Shown one piece after another: positions 1-10,241 of a DNA stretch of 64,000 bases. The stretch comes from Vesta saturnalis (taxonomy: Eukaryota > Arthropoda > Insecta > Coleoptera > Lampyridae). The position numbers were made by a program, and so were the translations under genes. Location: NCBI GenBank assembly GCA_036346205.1, contig JARFJB010002142.1, forward strand, positions 372,001 to 436,000, read 5' to 3'. The notes beneath the pieces are model-generated. The model worked only from the letters and a program-made list of their open reading frames with translations, was not told where the DNA came from and searched no databases. Within the stretch, counting starts at the first letter, position 1; each line of letters opens with the position of its first letter.

Positions 1-828
1 AGTTTAAATATTGATATTAATTCTAGAAGCTATAAATAAAAAAAAAACTAAATTTAAGTGTATATTTTTGGTTTTTGTCCAAACTTGGGGAAGTTACGTA
101 AATGGTATAAAGTGAAACGTTTAATTATTTATATAATTTCTATATACAGGATGTCTCCCATTTTTTTTTAGCAATTCTTTCACAATGTTCAGACACAGTG
201 ATTTTAAGGTGGGTTGTTTATATAAACTTGGCATAGTCGCGTTAATTTTATCTTTTTAACTGGCAAGGACATTCAAACCGAAATTAACGCACAAAATACT
301 AGTGGGAAACGCCCATAAGAGAAGATAAGTTCAAGTTTCTACATTAGCCATTGGCGCAGACATGATGCTCTTTAAGTTAGCCCTTCAACCACCCAAATCA
401 TAGCTAGGTGCTAATTAAGTACAAATGTTAAAATTGTAATATCCTTTCGCATAAGAATGGATTTAATTTGGGCGGGACTGAATGTGCCAAAACATTTTGT
501 ACATAAAAAGTACCACGCAATTAAATGGTAATTAGGCGCTTTAATTGAAAATAAAATTTCTATGAGAAACACGATATACTTACAAAATGACCCGTTTGAA
601 CTACTTAATACATGGTTCACAAGTGTAATCTACCAGGGAAGAATAAATTAGTCTTTCAATTTGTCACTAAAATGAACTCTATATAGACGCACTATCAAAA
701 TATACCATATCTATTAAGTACTCTTGATGTTTACAAAAAGTTGTACTTTGTCGTCAATAGACCGCCTCTCGGGAATAAACAAACATTAAAAAATTTGGTG
801 CTATTTTGGCTTCTCAATATGTGCATTA
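1..828. other. AT-rich stretch without a recognised gene
   Basis: No convincing coding region is visible on either strand. A TATACAGGATG motif near 144 resembles the outer end of Tc1/mariner-type elements in this window, but no partner end was found, so it is at best a relic. Confidence 0.5.
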
Positions 829-1213
829 AAAAAGGAAAAGGCAAAGGCAACGTATTTCATTCCCTCCTCAAAGGGGAGGGCGGACTGCTCGAGCTTCCCG
901 AGCTCCTTCAGCCACAATCATGGATTCCCAGCATGCATACATACATTACGTATATATGCATGGTGGGATTAAGGATATGTGTGGTCAGGATAGGCTCGGA
1001 AGGAACGGAGTTAGGGTTTTGAGGGGGAAAATACTACCCCAGCATTCGCCTAAGTAGCCGCACATGGTGTGCATATACGCAGTGACCATGCCGCTACATG
1101 TGTATGAGGAAAACACCCTGAAAAAACCTCATACACGGTAGACGGTAACGGGAATCGAACCCATTACGTCCCGCATGCTAAGCAGGTCGTGTCACCACTA
1201 CACTACCAGCTCG
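829..1213 (-). repeat. tRNA-Ala-derived SINE
   Basis: Read on the minus strand, the head at about 1141-1213 looks like a tRNA. A perfect pol III box A (TAGTGTAGTGG, 1195-1205) is followed by a CCTGC/GCGGG anticodon stem with loop TTAGCAT (anticodon AGC, Ala) and a perfect box B (GGTTCGATTCC, 1151-1161) in a T arm. The acceptor stem does not pair, so this is not a functional tRNA. Next comes a 10-bp perfect hairpin (1100-1136), then about 270 bp of GC-richer body unlike the AT-rich flanks, ending in a pyrimidine-rich tail near 829. This matches tRNA-head SINE architecture. The family is not recognised and the downstream boundary is approximate. Confidence 0.65.
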
Positions 1214-1592
1214 GTGAACAGTGTAAAAAATCGCATTAGTATTTTTTAGACTATATACTGTTGATGATATGGAAATAGGTGATATGTGCATTAACAAAAT
1301 GACTGTAAGGTCGGAATTACAGTCCCTGGCCATATTAATGTGACCACTAGCAAAATTTTGCATATTTTTTTCTTTTCCCTTCTTTTTAACGTAAAATTTA
1401 AATGTACCTCATGAAATTGCTGTTTAGAGTATTGACAACTCTTTCGTAACTATTTGCCAACTAATTTTTATTACTATGGCAACACTGTTGTTGTGGGCGG
1501 CCATATTGTTTATATGAGTGATGTCGGGCACATTTCTCTTGTGAAGTTTTTCTGGATTAATTGGTTTTTTGACAAAAGTGTGAGCTGTTTCG

Positions 1593-1714
1593 GTAAGTTT
1601 ATTTACAATTTATTGTTATATTCTCTATTTGTAGTACTTTTTTCCATTCTATTTAATAATTTTGTTGAAATTCTTATATCAATTTACTTAACCTAACTTT
1701 TTGTTTATTTTTAG
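1593..1714 (+). other. candidate 5' intron of the Tc1-like transposase
   Basis: A consensus donor (CG|GTAAGT at 1593) and a pyrimidine-rich acceptor (TTTATTTTTAG ending at 1714) flank 122 AT-rich bases, with the transposase ATG one base into the next exon. This suggests an untranslated first exon inside the element. It is inferred from splice signals only. Confidence 0.5.
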
Positions 1715-1715
1715 T

Positions 1716-2787
1716 GATGGGAAGGCTAAAGCGCTTGTCTCCAAAGAAAAAAGGAGAAATTAAGGCATTAATAGAACTAGGAACCCTTTCATAACGTCAA
1801 ATCGCTGAAAAAGTACAAGTTTCTAAGACATCAGTAACTAATATTGCCAGAAAATTACAGGATGACAAAGGTTTAACACCACAACGTGCTGGAAATTGTG
1901 GTCGAAAGAGCATCATGACACCACGTGACATACGAAAATTGACCCAAATCGTAAAAAATAATAGAACAGCAACCAACGATACCTTGAAATCAAAGTTGTG
2001 CGAAGCTGGAGTTGACGTATCATCGCGAACAATACGGCGGCGCTTAAAAAACTCAATTTGTACAGCCGCCGTCCTGCTAAAAGGCCGTCGTTGACTGAAA
2101 ATATGAAAAAAAGAAACGACTCGCATGGGCAAATAAATATAAAAACTTTACCGTGGAGGATTGGAGAAAGGTTAGAAGCTCTCTAAATTTATCTTTAAAT
2201 AATGTTTTATTTTTTTGTGGAAATTTATTATGTTCTCTGTTTTTTTATCAGGTTTGCTTCAGTGACGAGAGTACTTTTGAAATTCTTTCAAACAAAACCC
2301 AATATGTAAAACGAAGACCAGATGAGAAATTTCTGCCGGACTGTGTTATTCAAACTGTAAAGCATCCTACAAAAGTGATGATCTGGTCGGTTATCTGTGG
2401 AACAGGTCTAGGGAGGCTCCAGATTGTAAATGGGATAATGCGTCAAGACCAATACGTGGCGATCCTGAGATAGAGGCTTACACCTCAGCTACGAGAATGG
2501 TTTCCCAATGACAACTGTATCTTTATGCAAGATGGGGCCCCTTGCCACACTGCCAAATCTGTTAAGAAATTTCTCTCAGATTGAACAGAATACCCCTTCT
2601 GGATTGGCCGGGTAACTCACCGGACCTGAATCCAATTGAAAATACTTGGGAGCTCCTGAAAAGAGAAGTAGCAAAAGAAAAAATTACCAACAAGGCTAAT
2701 TTAATTGAAAAAAAAATTTTTAATTGGAACTACAATGATAAATTACTGCAAAATGCTTTAAACTGCATTGATAGCATGCCACGATGA
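1716..2787 (+). pseudogene. Tc1-like DD34E transposase, broken
   Basis: This is a cut-and-paste DNA transposase. The start ATG at 1716 follows a candidate splice acceptor and opens an N-terminal helix-turn-helix region (MGRLKRLSPKKKGEIKALIE, then RQIAEKVQVSKTSVTNIARK). The catalytic core reads CFSDEST (first Asp), FMQDGAPCHTA (second Asp) and WPGNSPDLNPIENTWELLK (Glu), a DD34E spacing. It is broken by a stop after about 29 codons (expected RQIA context), frameshifts near 2090-2130, and stops in the catalytic half at about 2471 and 2581. A GT-AG segment at 2171-2251 restores DWRK-VCFSDES and is probably a real intron. Too damaged to make active protein. Confidence 0.88.
2171..2251 (+). other. 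candidate internal intron of the Tc1-like transposase
   Basis: An 81-nt AT-rich segment begins AAG|GTTAGA and ends TTTATCAG|GTTTGC. Its removal joins the DWRK motif directly to VCFSDES, the arrangement expected of Tc1-like proteins, without a frame change. Confidence 0.6.
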
Positions 2788-2983
2788 GTGAAGGCGGTAA
2801 TCGATGCGAATATTTATATACTTTTTCTAATAAAAACTTATTAAAAACTTATTCAAAATACACAACTTATTGAAAAATAATAATTAAGACTCATATTAAC
2901 TCACTAACTATTCAAAAGTATTACAATAATATAAAAAATCGAGAAAATATCTAGTGATCACATTAATATGGCCAGGGACTGTA

Positions 2984-3580
2984 ATTACTCATACCATTTC
3001 GAAAAAATTCAAGATTCTCTTCAGCAGGGAAGTCCACTACCCAAAGTAAATTAGGTGCTTTTTCGTTTTGCCATTAAAATTATTCTTTTACTCACACTTT
3101 ATCTAAAAATTATGTGCTTTTACCATTTAGAATAGTTGAGCATTATTGTTAGCAGATGTTCTACCTCTCAAGAGTAAACTACGTTTAAAAATTTAGGTGG
3201 TTTGCTATTAAAATTATTTCTTTATTCATACTTTAAATATCTAGTTTGCGAATTAAGTGCTCTTACCATCTCGAAATAGTTGGACTGTACCGTCAGCAGA
3301 GGAGCCCACCTCTCAATAATAAACTAAATTCAAAAAATTAGGTGCTTTTTTGGTTTGCCATTCAAATGATTTTTTATTTATACTTAAACATCTAGTTTAA
3401 GAATTAGATGCTCTTAGTGTTTTGAAAAAGCTGAACAGTGTCCTCAGCAGAGGAGCCTACCTCTCAAGATTAAATCATAATTAAAAAATTAGGTGCTCTT
3501 TTGGTTTTCCATTAAAATCGCTCTCTTATTTAGATTTCATCCAAATGCTGTGCGTTTGAATTACGTGTTCTTATCATTTC
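2984..3580. repeat. imperfect tandem array, unit about 130-155 bp
   Basis: About four degraded units share the order: CAGCAGAGGAGCCTACCTCT, then AAAAATTAGGTGCTTTTTTG, then a gene-free AT stretch, then AATTAAGTGCTCTTACCATC. The CAGCAG-like marker recurs near 3022, 3153, 3296 and 3449. The Tc1-like element ends at the first unit, so it probably inserted into the array. Confidence 0.65.
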
Positions 3581-4183
3581 TTTAATGCAACAACGAAGTT
3601 TTGTAACTAATGCTGCATAATATTGACCAGTGATTGTGTGGCCACGTTCCAAAAAATCTACCTTCGGCATCCCAAAAAACTGTAGCCATTATTTTGCCGG
3701 CTGAAGCCTATATACTAAATTTGCGTGGAGGGGGAGATCCTGGATGGCGCCACTCCATACTTTGTTGTTTGCACTCGAGATCAAAGTGATGGACCCGAGT
3801 TTCATCAACCCTAACATAGCGATCGAGGAAACATTTATGTTAAACAAGGCTAAATTGGCTATTGAAGAAGTGACTGTAACACTTTTGTCCGGGCGTCAAT
3901 ATTCGGGACACTCATCTATGACACCCTAAATACTCCTTTATTATGGTTCTAATCGTACCATTTGAAAGGCCTGTTATCTCGGCTACACGTCTTGTTGTCA
4001 ATCGACGATCTTCTCTGGTCATGTCATTCACAATATTAATGTTTTCTCGAGTACACGCAGAACGCGGCCAACCAGCACCTTTTGCCACATTTGAACACTT
4101 GAGACCAATTTTTATATCTGTTAAGGTGTTAAATCTTTCTTTTGTATGTACTTAATGATAGCATGAACCTCACTTTTTTCCAT
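3575..4183 (-). pseudogene. mariner (DD34D-type) transposase relic, C-terminus missing
   Basis: Minus-strand fragments collinear with classic mariner transposase. They start MEKSEVHAIIKYIQKKDLTP at 4183, then NINIVNDMTREDRRLTTRRV (helix-turn-helix), ILTPGQK, VDETRVHHFDLECKQQSMEW with the first catalytic Asp, RHPGSPPPRKF, MATVFWDAEG and ERGHTITGQYYAALVTKLR. Several frame changes and stops separate these blocks. The sequence stops before the block that would hold the second and third Asp, so the relic covers roughly the first 60 percent. No TIRs were found. It is a different lineage from the long-TIR elements nearby. Confidence 0.85.
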
Positions 4184-4297
4184 TTCCTAAAATCTTCGTG
4201 CAACCACTACTTTCAACTTTTACAACTTTGACACTATTAAAGCTCGGCTAGCCAAATTTGGCAGTTTGTCAATAAAATAACAAACCAAGTGCGGTTA

Positions 4298-4495
4298 CTA
4301 GGGGTAATACACTTCAAAGCCATCTATTCTAGGGACAACAAATACTGTACATCCCCCGTAACCCTCATACTTAAAACTATCTTTTCTGTAAACAACTTCA
4401 ATCTTGTGATTATGTAATCTAGGTGATATGTACGAGTGAAAATGTTTTGGAATTATGATTGTGTAGAGGTTACACTGTTTTAAGGAGGGGTGCAA
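4298..4495 (-). CDS. short unidentified ORF
   Basis: A 65-codon open frame on the minus strand ends with the stretch KIEVVYRKDSFKYEGYGGCT followed by VFVVPRIDGFEVYYP. Its composition is more protein-like than most random frames here, but no family is recognised and no splice signals or promoter can be assigned. It lies between the mariner relic and the first long-TIR element. It could be a relic exon or chance. Confidence 0.2.
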   Translation of the reverse strand: MHPSLKQCNLYTIIIPKHFHSYISPRLHNHKIEVVYRKDSFKYEGYGGCTVFVVPRIDGFEVYYP

Positions 4496-4529
4496 ATATT
4501 TTAAAACTATGCAGAAATAACGAATTATA

Positions 4530-5584
4530 CAGGGTCGGGAAAAATGAGCGGAACACCTAATTTATGGCTTAATTATGACTTGTACGAAAATTTGACCCAA
4601 ATAAATGTTTTTTTATATATTTTTTGTACTATTTGGTGCTGTTTGTTATTTTTCAGTTTATCTCATATTTTTTAAGACATGACGTCATCGGATAATATTT
4701 TAAACGCATCACCCTGCATTTGTATTTTTTTTTAGTAGATACGATTTTTCTGAATTCAATAATACCAGGTGTAGTGGATCCATGACTTACGGTTCTAAAG
4801 AAAAAAATGAAATTTGATGGTTAATTTTTATTTAAAACAAAGTTAAAGATAATTGAAAATTACACATTTACAGTAGGTGTTCAAATTGAAAGCCTTCGGC
4901 TGTGACAGTATCCTAATCTGTCAAGAAATGACCTTAGCGAATTTTGGAGAGTTTCAGGCGTTATATATTGAACCGCCGCTGTGATTCGATCTGCTAATTC
5001 TTGTAGAGATTGAGGTGGATCCTTATAAACTACTGACTATAATGACCCCAAAGAAAAAAATCCAGTGGAGTCAAATCCGGTGACCTCGCCGGCCACTCAA
5101 TGTATCCTTTTCAGCTTACCCATTTTTGTGGAAATACTGTATTTTGATATTCCCTAACTCTCTCGGCATAATGAGGTAGAGCACCATCTTGCTGGAACCA
5201 AATTCTTTCTGATAACTGTAATTAATTAGCACGATTGGGAAACAAACGGATTAATTCTGGAACTATCTGATTTCGTAAAAATTGTAAATGTCGATCACTT
5301 AGGATATTATAATTAATGTTTACAATTACATTTTTTTTTCTATAGAACCGTAAGTTATGGATCCTTTAAACCTGGTATTATTGAATTGAGAAAAATCGTA
5401 TCTACTAAAAGATATAAATACATTTAAAATGTTATCCGATGACGTCATATCTTAAAAAATATGAGATAAACTGAAACACGACAAACAGCACCAAACGGTA
5501 CAAGAAAATTTATTTGGGTGAAATTTTCGTACAAGTCATAATTAAGCCATAAATCAGGTGTTCCGCACATTTTGCCCAACCCTG
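4530..5584 (-). mobile_element. long-TIR ITm element, about 1.06 kb
   Basis: It starts CAGGGTCGGG at 4530 and ends with the near complement at 5584, with TA on both sides (4528-4529, 5585-5586). The inverted repeats continue inward to about 4815 on the left and 5330 on the right, roughly 255-285 bp at about 90 percent identity by eye, and include a shared ATGACGTCATCGGATAA segment. Only the C-terminal part of a transposase remains between them, so this is an internally deleted copy. Confidence 0.88.
4873..5315 (-). pseudogene. ITm transposase C-terminal remnant (DD41D spacing)
   Basis: On the minus strand the remnant reads RIWFQQDGALPHYAERVREY (second catalytic Asp), then IEWPARSPDLTPLDFFLWGH (third Asp), then ITAAVQYITPETLQNSLRSF and a C-terminus ending FEHLL. 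I count 41 residues between the second and third Asp, including one stop. The N-terminal helix-turn-helix half and the first Asp are missing, and there is at least one frameshift after LWGH. The gene fills the space between the two TIRs. Confidence 0.8.
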
Positions 5585-5770
5585 TATTTACAAAACAGGT
5601 GTTTATAAAGTACACTCAAGTTCAAAACAACGTTCCGGTTCATGTGTTTTCCCCAAGGCTATAACATCGCTTACACTAAACTAAACGAAAGGTCATGCCT
5701 ATATCAGTGGCAGCACAACTAGACGAATGATGAAAAAGTTAAAATGGAAATTTTTGGTGTTTAAAGAAGG

Positions 5771-6975
5771 TTGCAAAAGAATGGACAATGCTGTTTGTCC
5801 CTATTCACCTCCTTCTCATACACAATGAAACTAAGTCATTTTCGGTACAAGCTCCTAGAATCGATCATCAGTAGACTTGATCTCAATAAGGCGACTGACC
5901 CAGACGGTATCCCAGCTAGCGTCTTAAACAAGTGCTCCCCCGAACTAGTACCACTACTACCTAAGGTCTGTTCTATCCCTATGTCTTCTGGGGAAGTTAG
6001 CAAATGTTCACCTTATTGCAAAAAAAAGGCGATAAGAAAAATCCCTATTTCAATCACTTCCATTTTGTTTAAAATCGTGGAAAAAGCAATCAATCAGCAA
6101 CTGATTTCTTTCCTTGAAACTAATAAGCTCCTTAGAGACCACCAATATGTTTTTTAGGCAAAACCGTTCATACGTTATTGGGTCTCATTAGAACAATCCT
6201 GTGAAACAGTTCTAGTCGCATTGGATATCTTAACAGCATTTGACCTAGCTTGGAATAAGTGTTTACTTACCAAACTCATATTATTTGGGTTAAATCCTAT
6301 AACAATTGGGTTTCTAGTTTGCTTGACAAAAGACGAATATGTGTCGTAGTTGATGGCTCCTTTTGAAAAGAAGTTGGCATTAACGTGGGTATGCTATAGA
6401 GATCAGTTATTTGTTGAACGACTAACCCGGTCCAATGCAGTTCATTTCAGTACATTCGTAATGGTAATCCACCTTTTATCTAAAACAAGCTGTAATGGCA
6501 ATTTCGAACAACAAAGACATTCAACGTATCCTTGACAAGGGAATTAATCTAGTTTAATGTTAATAAAACTCAGTGTTGCCAAAAAGATCGATTATTTCCT
6601 GTTGTAAGCATGAATGACTCAGTATTACTATGTTGGGAATGATTGTATCTTCAAATCTATCATGGGTTGACCATATTTTGTGGGCTACTAAAGTATCTGC
6701 TTGTAAAATAGACTTTTTGTACAGATCTAAGCAGTACTCCCGACAACTCTTTCTACTGTACAAGGCCCGAATTCGACCTCATCTAGGATATAATTCTCAT
6801 CTCTGGGTTGGTGCTTCTCAATACGCTCCCAATTTCGTTGATCGTATTAAAAAAAGGGCGATTAGGCTTATAAAGATCCGTCCTTAACTTCTGACATACA
6901 GTTCCTTGAGCATCGAAGAACAGTTTCAGTTCTTTGTATTATCGGTATTACAATGGCTATTGCGCTACAATGCCA
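5771..6975 (+). pseudogene. LINE reverse transcriptase fragment (Jockey/CR1-like)
   Basis: Reverse transcriptase of a non-LTR retrotransposon, which copies its RNA at a nicked chromosomal site. Recognisable blocks are LDLNKATDPDGIPASVLNKC (fingers), then INQQLISFLETNKLLRDHQY, then the C-terminal LDFLYRSKQYSRQLFLLYKA-like region with RPHLGYNSHLWVGASQYAP. The segment holding the catalytic FADD-type motif is frameshifted and shortened (6160-6620). The same family recurs at 42998-44100, 45167-48690 and 58034-58458. Both ends are truncated and no poly-A tail was seen, so this is a dead fragment. Confidence 0.8.
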
Positions 6976-7087
6976 AAAGAGAGTCTATAAGATCCACGCT
7001 ACCCATAGATGTATTATAAATGGATACGATATTTGGAAACTTGACAGAGACCTCTTTTTTAGTATTTCAATCACACCTTTTGACCGT

Positions 7088-8083
7088 TGTTTCTAGATAG
7101 GCTCATACAAAACTTCTTAGTAAAGCGACAATTCTGTTATCTGGCCATTTCACTAATTTCATTGCAATTTCGGTATTGGCTACTGGGACTCTTCTTGCCT
7201 TCGCGGTACCTAAGCTCAAAATTCCTCGGAGAGTCAACTCAATTAGAAGAGCGGGAGAACAGCAGCAATTATCATAAAAAAGTAGAAAAATCGTAAATGA
7301 TTCCATTGATACCAGCTAAACCAAAAATCTTATAGCCCCATTTTTTAGGTTTCTTGGGGTTATATTGCTTCGGCCCGCTACGACTCTTGAAGGGTAAAAT
7401 TTGTTCAACAGCTAGATGCTCTTCTATGGAAATCTTATGTAAATTATTCCTAATACTTCCAGTCATTTTCTTATTTTCTCTAATTTGTCGTTTTGGTCTC
7501 GTATTTTAGAGTTGCCAACGAAGTGTAAATGTTCTTTTATGAGTTCCCATTTTTTTAGGGGCATTACGTCTCTCACTTACGATATTCCACAATTATTGCT
7601 TCAATACCCTGGTCCCTGGTACTTCAATTAGAGACATGTAGAAACAAATTCTATAAACTGTTGTACTTCGCATATATCAGTACGAACATTTGAATTGATA
7701 TTTGTTTCAATTGCATAAAGGTTTGTTTGGTCCACTATATATTAAAAAAGCTGTTTATCAATGAGCCTGTAAAAATATTCGATTGGGAGTTTCAGTTATT
7801 GTTTCAGGAGGTATTTCTCCCTTCCATTCAGGAATGCGGCTATTATCAGGTTTTATCAGAATCACGCCATACTTTGCTTATTTTCCGAACTTCGGTCCGG
7901 ACTTAGCGGTACGGGTTGTTGTAATTTTTGCTCAATCGCAGGAAAATTACCACCTTCAGATTCAGACACGTTATCATCTTCAGAAACATCCATCTGGTCG
8001 TCATTTTCATCTGGAAAAAATATATATGCTATTTCATGAAACAATATGAACGTACTAGACCTACCTATTAGCGATAAAATCAC
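7088..8083 (-). pseudogene. piggyBac-like transposase, broken
   Basis: Minus-strand relic of a piggyBac-family (DDE) transposase. In order: an acidic N-terminus (FPDENDDQMDVSEDDNVSES), a middle region with stops, then ISIEEHLAVEQILPFKSRSG and KQYNPKKPKKWGYKIFGLAG, then YDNCCCSPALLIELTLRGIL, LGTAKARRVPV and KWPDNRIVALLRSFV. The block that normally reads IDEQ has lost its Asp (VEQ here), so one presumed catalytic residue is gone. At least three frame changes are present. No TTAA-flanked terminal repeats were found. Confidence 0.82.
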
Positions 8084-8084
8084 C

Positions 8085-8930
8085 TAAGAATTCAAGGGAC
8101 ATGAGGGCACCAATTACCAGGTATCTATGCGAATGTGGCAGGATCGATATCGAAGTACAACACCAGCTCACCCAGTTTCTCCAGGTGTAGAGGACAAGCA
8201 TGACATAGGCTGTTTTGTATACAGCAAGCACGACGTTTCCTGTCTTTGACGGTTCCACGACTACCACCATTTTCGTCTAATTGGCCATAATACCATTATC
8301 ATCGACCGGCATGATAGAATTCACTTGGACGTCGTGGTTGGTGAGCAGTAGGAAAAAGGCTTTGGGCTCCGAAATGAGCAAATAAACTTGTATTCCCTCA
8401 CGTTCCAAGTATTTCTTTGGCAAATACAGCTATTTCTGTTTAACATTAGTGCATCATGTTGGTTAATCGCTACTCTTCTATTTCATTTTCAAAAAATTAT
8501 CTATGCAGCCGAGAAATACGTCACCACTCGTTGTTGTGCGGTCACATTGGGCCATCTTGTACCCCACACCTCGGAAATTTTAAGCACTCGATAACTTAAC
8601 GAGGCGACTTTTCGCAACTCGTCAGGTGCTCCCCTTTTCTGCATTGTCGCACTCATCTTGTTTTAGAGCCTCACAACATGGGAAACATTGACTTGGCGTA
8701 GTATTTAAGCAGCAAAACAGGGTACTATCAAATATGTGGGGTTGGCACTGCACAGTTCCCTAATTCTTCCACTGTTGGATTGGTTTTTCTTCCACACACG
8801 TTAAACGTTTCACACCGCACTTGTGGGACTTTTCCACACTTACGCCAAATATGTGCCATATTCCTTACGCAGCAGTAGACACTCGATATCGTGATAGAAT
8901 CGTTAGGAGCTATCGAGTTAATGCACAAGG
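8085..8930 (-). pseudogene. unresolved coding relic, possibly 3' half of a second piggyBac copy
   Basis: Several minus-strand pieces occur in an order that could fit the second half of a piggyBac protein: MQKRGAPDELRKVA, then GTRWPNVTAQQRVVTYFS, then a basic, cysteine-containing stretch RKRRACC...CHACPLHLEKL. The matches are weak and no diagnostic motif such as MGGVD is visible. It lies directly upstream of the better piggyBac relic on the same strand. It could equally be an unrelated decayed gene. Confidence 0.25.
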
Positions 8931-10241
8931 CACGTTTTTTCGTTGTTAACGCCGATTATTCAGTTCTTTAAAACTCCTTGAAACTGATTCCCCCCATCCT
9001 TTGGCAGTACTTCCCGTTGGGTACATCAATTAAGCATACTTCACCCTTCAATTCATTGCTCAAGGAGGACTTGTTGCGCAGTACTTTCTTCAGTGTTGCT
9101 AATATCACGTTAGTCTTTAGTTGTTAGGTTTTTCGGAACGAGACATATAGAGGTTTGTCAGGAATCTTCTCATTACTGATTTGCGTCGCAGGTGTGATAT
9201 AGTGTCTTAATTAAGGATTTCTTTAATAACGAAATGTAGTTCATATTGTTACTTTAAAAAAAGATTTAATACCTACTTTTAGCCAGACGAGCGGCATCAA
9301 TTAATTATTAATTTTTTAATTAAGCGCTCAATCTCAGAAAAAATCCTACATCTTTCTGGTCTTGAAGTGGCTGGTTGTAGCCCTGAAGTGGTCGATGGTT
9401 GTGCAGTCCTGCATATGTGGCTTAGGCAACCTACGGTAAAACATGCAACATCTTCGTCTGTTAGGGATATTTCTCCCTTGGTATTCACTCCAGGAGTGTG
9501 CCTACGGTGTCCTCTTCAAAGAGGTGTCGGGACTTAAACAAGCTTGAATTGAGCAAAAAACACATCATTAGCCGCTTCCACTTTTATAGCAGAAACTTTA
9601 TAGTAATGAAAGGTGTTGGTTTTTGCAGCGACGTTGCTTTTTTTATAATTGTAACTTTTTAGGTTTTCTAGCGACGTTGCAGTTTTTTATTGCAGTACCT
9701 TTTCTAATAAGTGGAAAGTATTTCTCCTCGCAGGTTAAAGAATACAGAAAATGGAGTTCAGGTGCTCCCATTGGCGCGCAAAACATCAAAAACGGGCATC
9801 GGAAAACGCTGTATTACAGCATATCAGACAATATATTATCACCTTCTTTTGAAAATAATTTGTAATAACTTTCATTGACAACATGTATTTCCATAGTTTG
9901 CAATAAGATATGTATCAAAACTCAAAAATTTTAGACTTGTGAATAATTAATTATCATACAATTATTAGTTTGTGCTTCGCAAATAAGCCCCGCCCCATCC
10001 TTATGATTACATCAAAACTTCTATAAAAATTCTTAATGAACTGTTGCAGATGAAAATAATTTTATAGTTTGTACCCCTCTATACAACATGTATCTAATCC
10101 CGTAGTATGTTCTTTGCGAATATGCTTTCCCCGTCGAAATATACTAATTAAATAAATACTTAAAAAACCGTAGCTGGCTTTCTACAAGAAATTTAAAAAA
10201 ATGCATAAAAAAAACAATAAAGTCTTGATTTGATCATATGA
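8931..10241. other. no recognised gene
   Basis: AT-rich sequence with short open frames only. A CAGCGACGTTGC motif is repeated near 9627 and 9672. Nothing here could be assigned. Confidence 0.5.

Larger units (their letters stand above)
1320..2981 (+). mobile_element. Tc1-like transposon with TA target duplication
   Basis: Terminal inverted repeats begin CAGTCCCTGGCCATATTAAT at 1320 and end with the complement at 2981, with one or two mismatches over about 30 bp. TA dinucleotides flank both ends (1318-1319 and 2982-2983), as expected for the Tc1/mariner superfamily. The 1662-bp element carries one plus-strand transposase gene, now broken. It lies about 105 bp from the SINE head and abuts a short tandem array on its right, which is probably its target sequence. 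Confidence 0.9.

Noticed and set aside
3744..4155. Two plus-strand frames near 3.7-4.2 kb
   Set aside because: They are antisense to the mariner relic.
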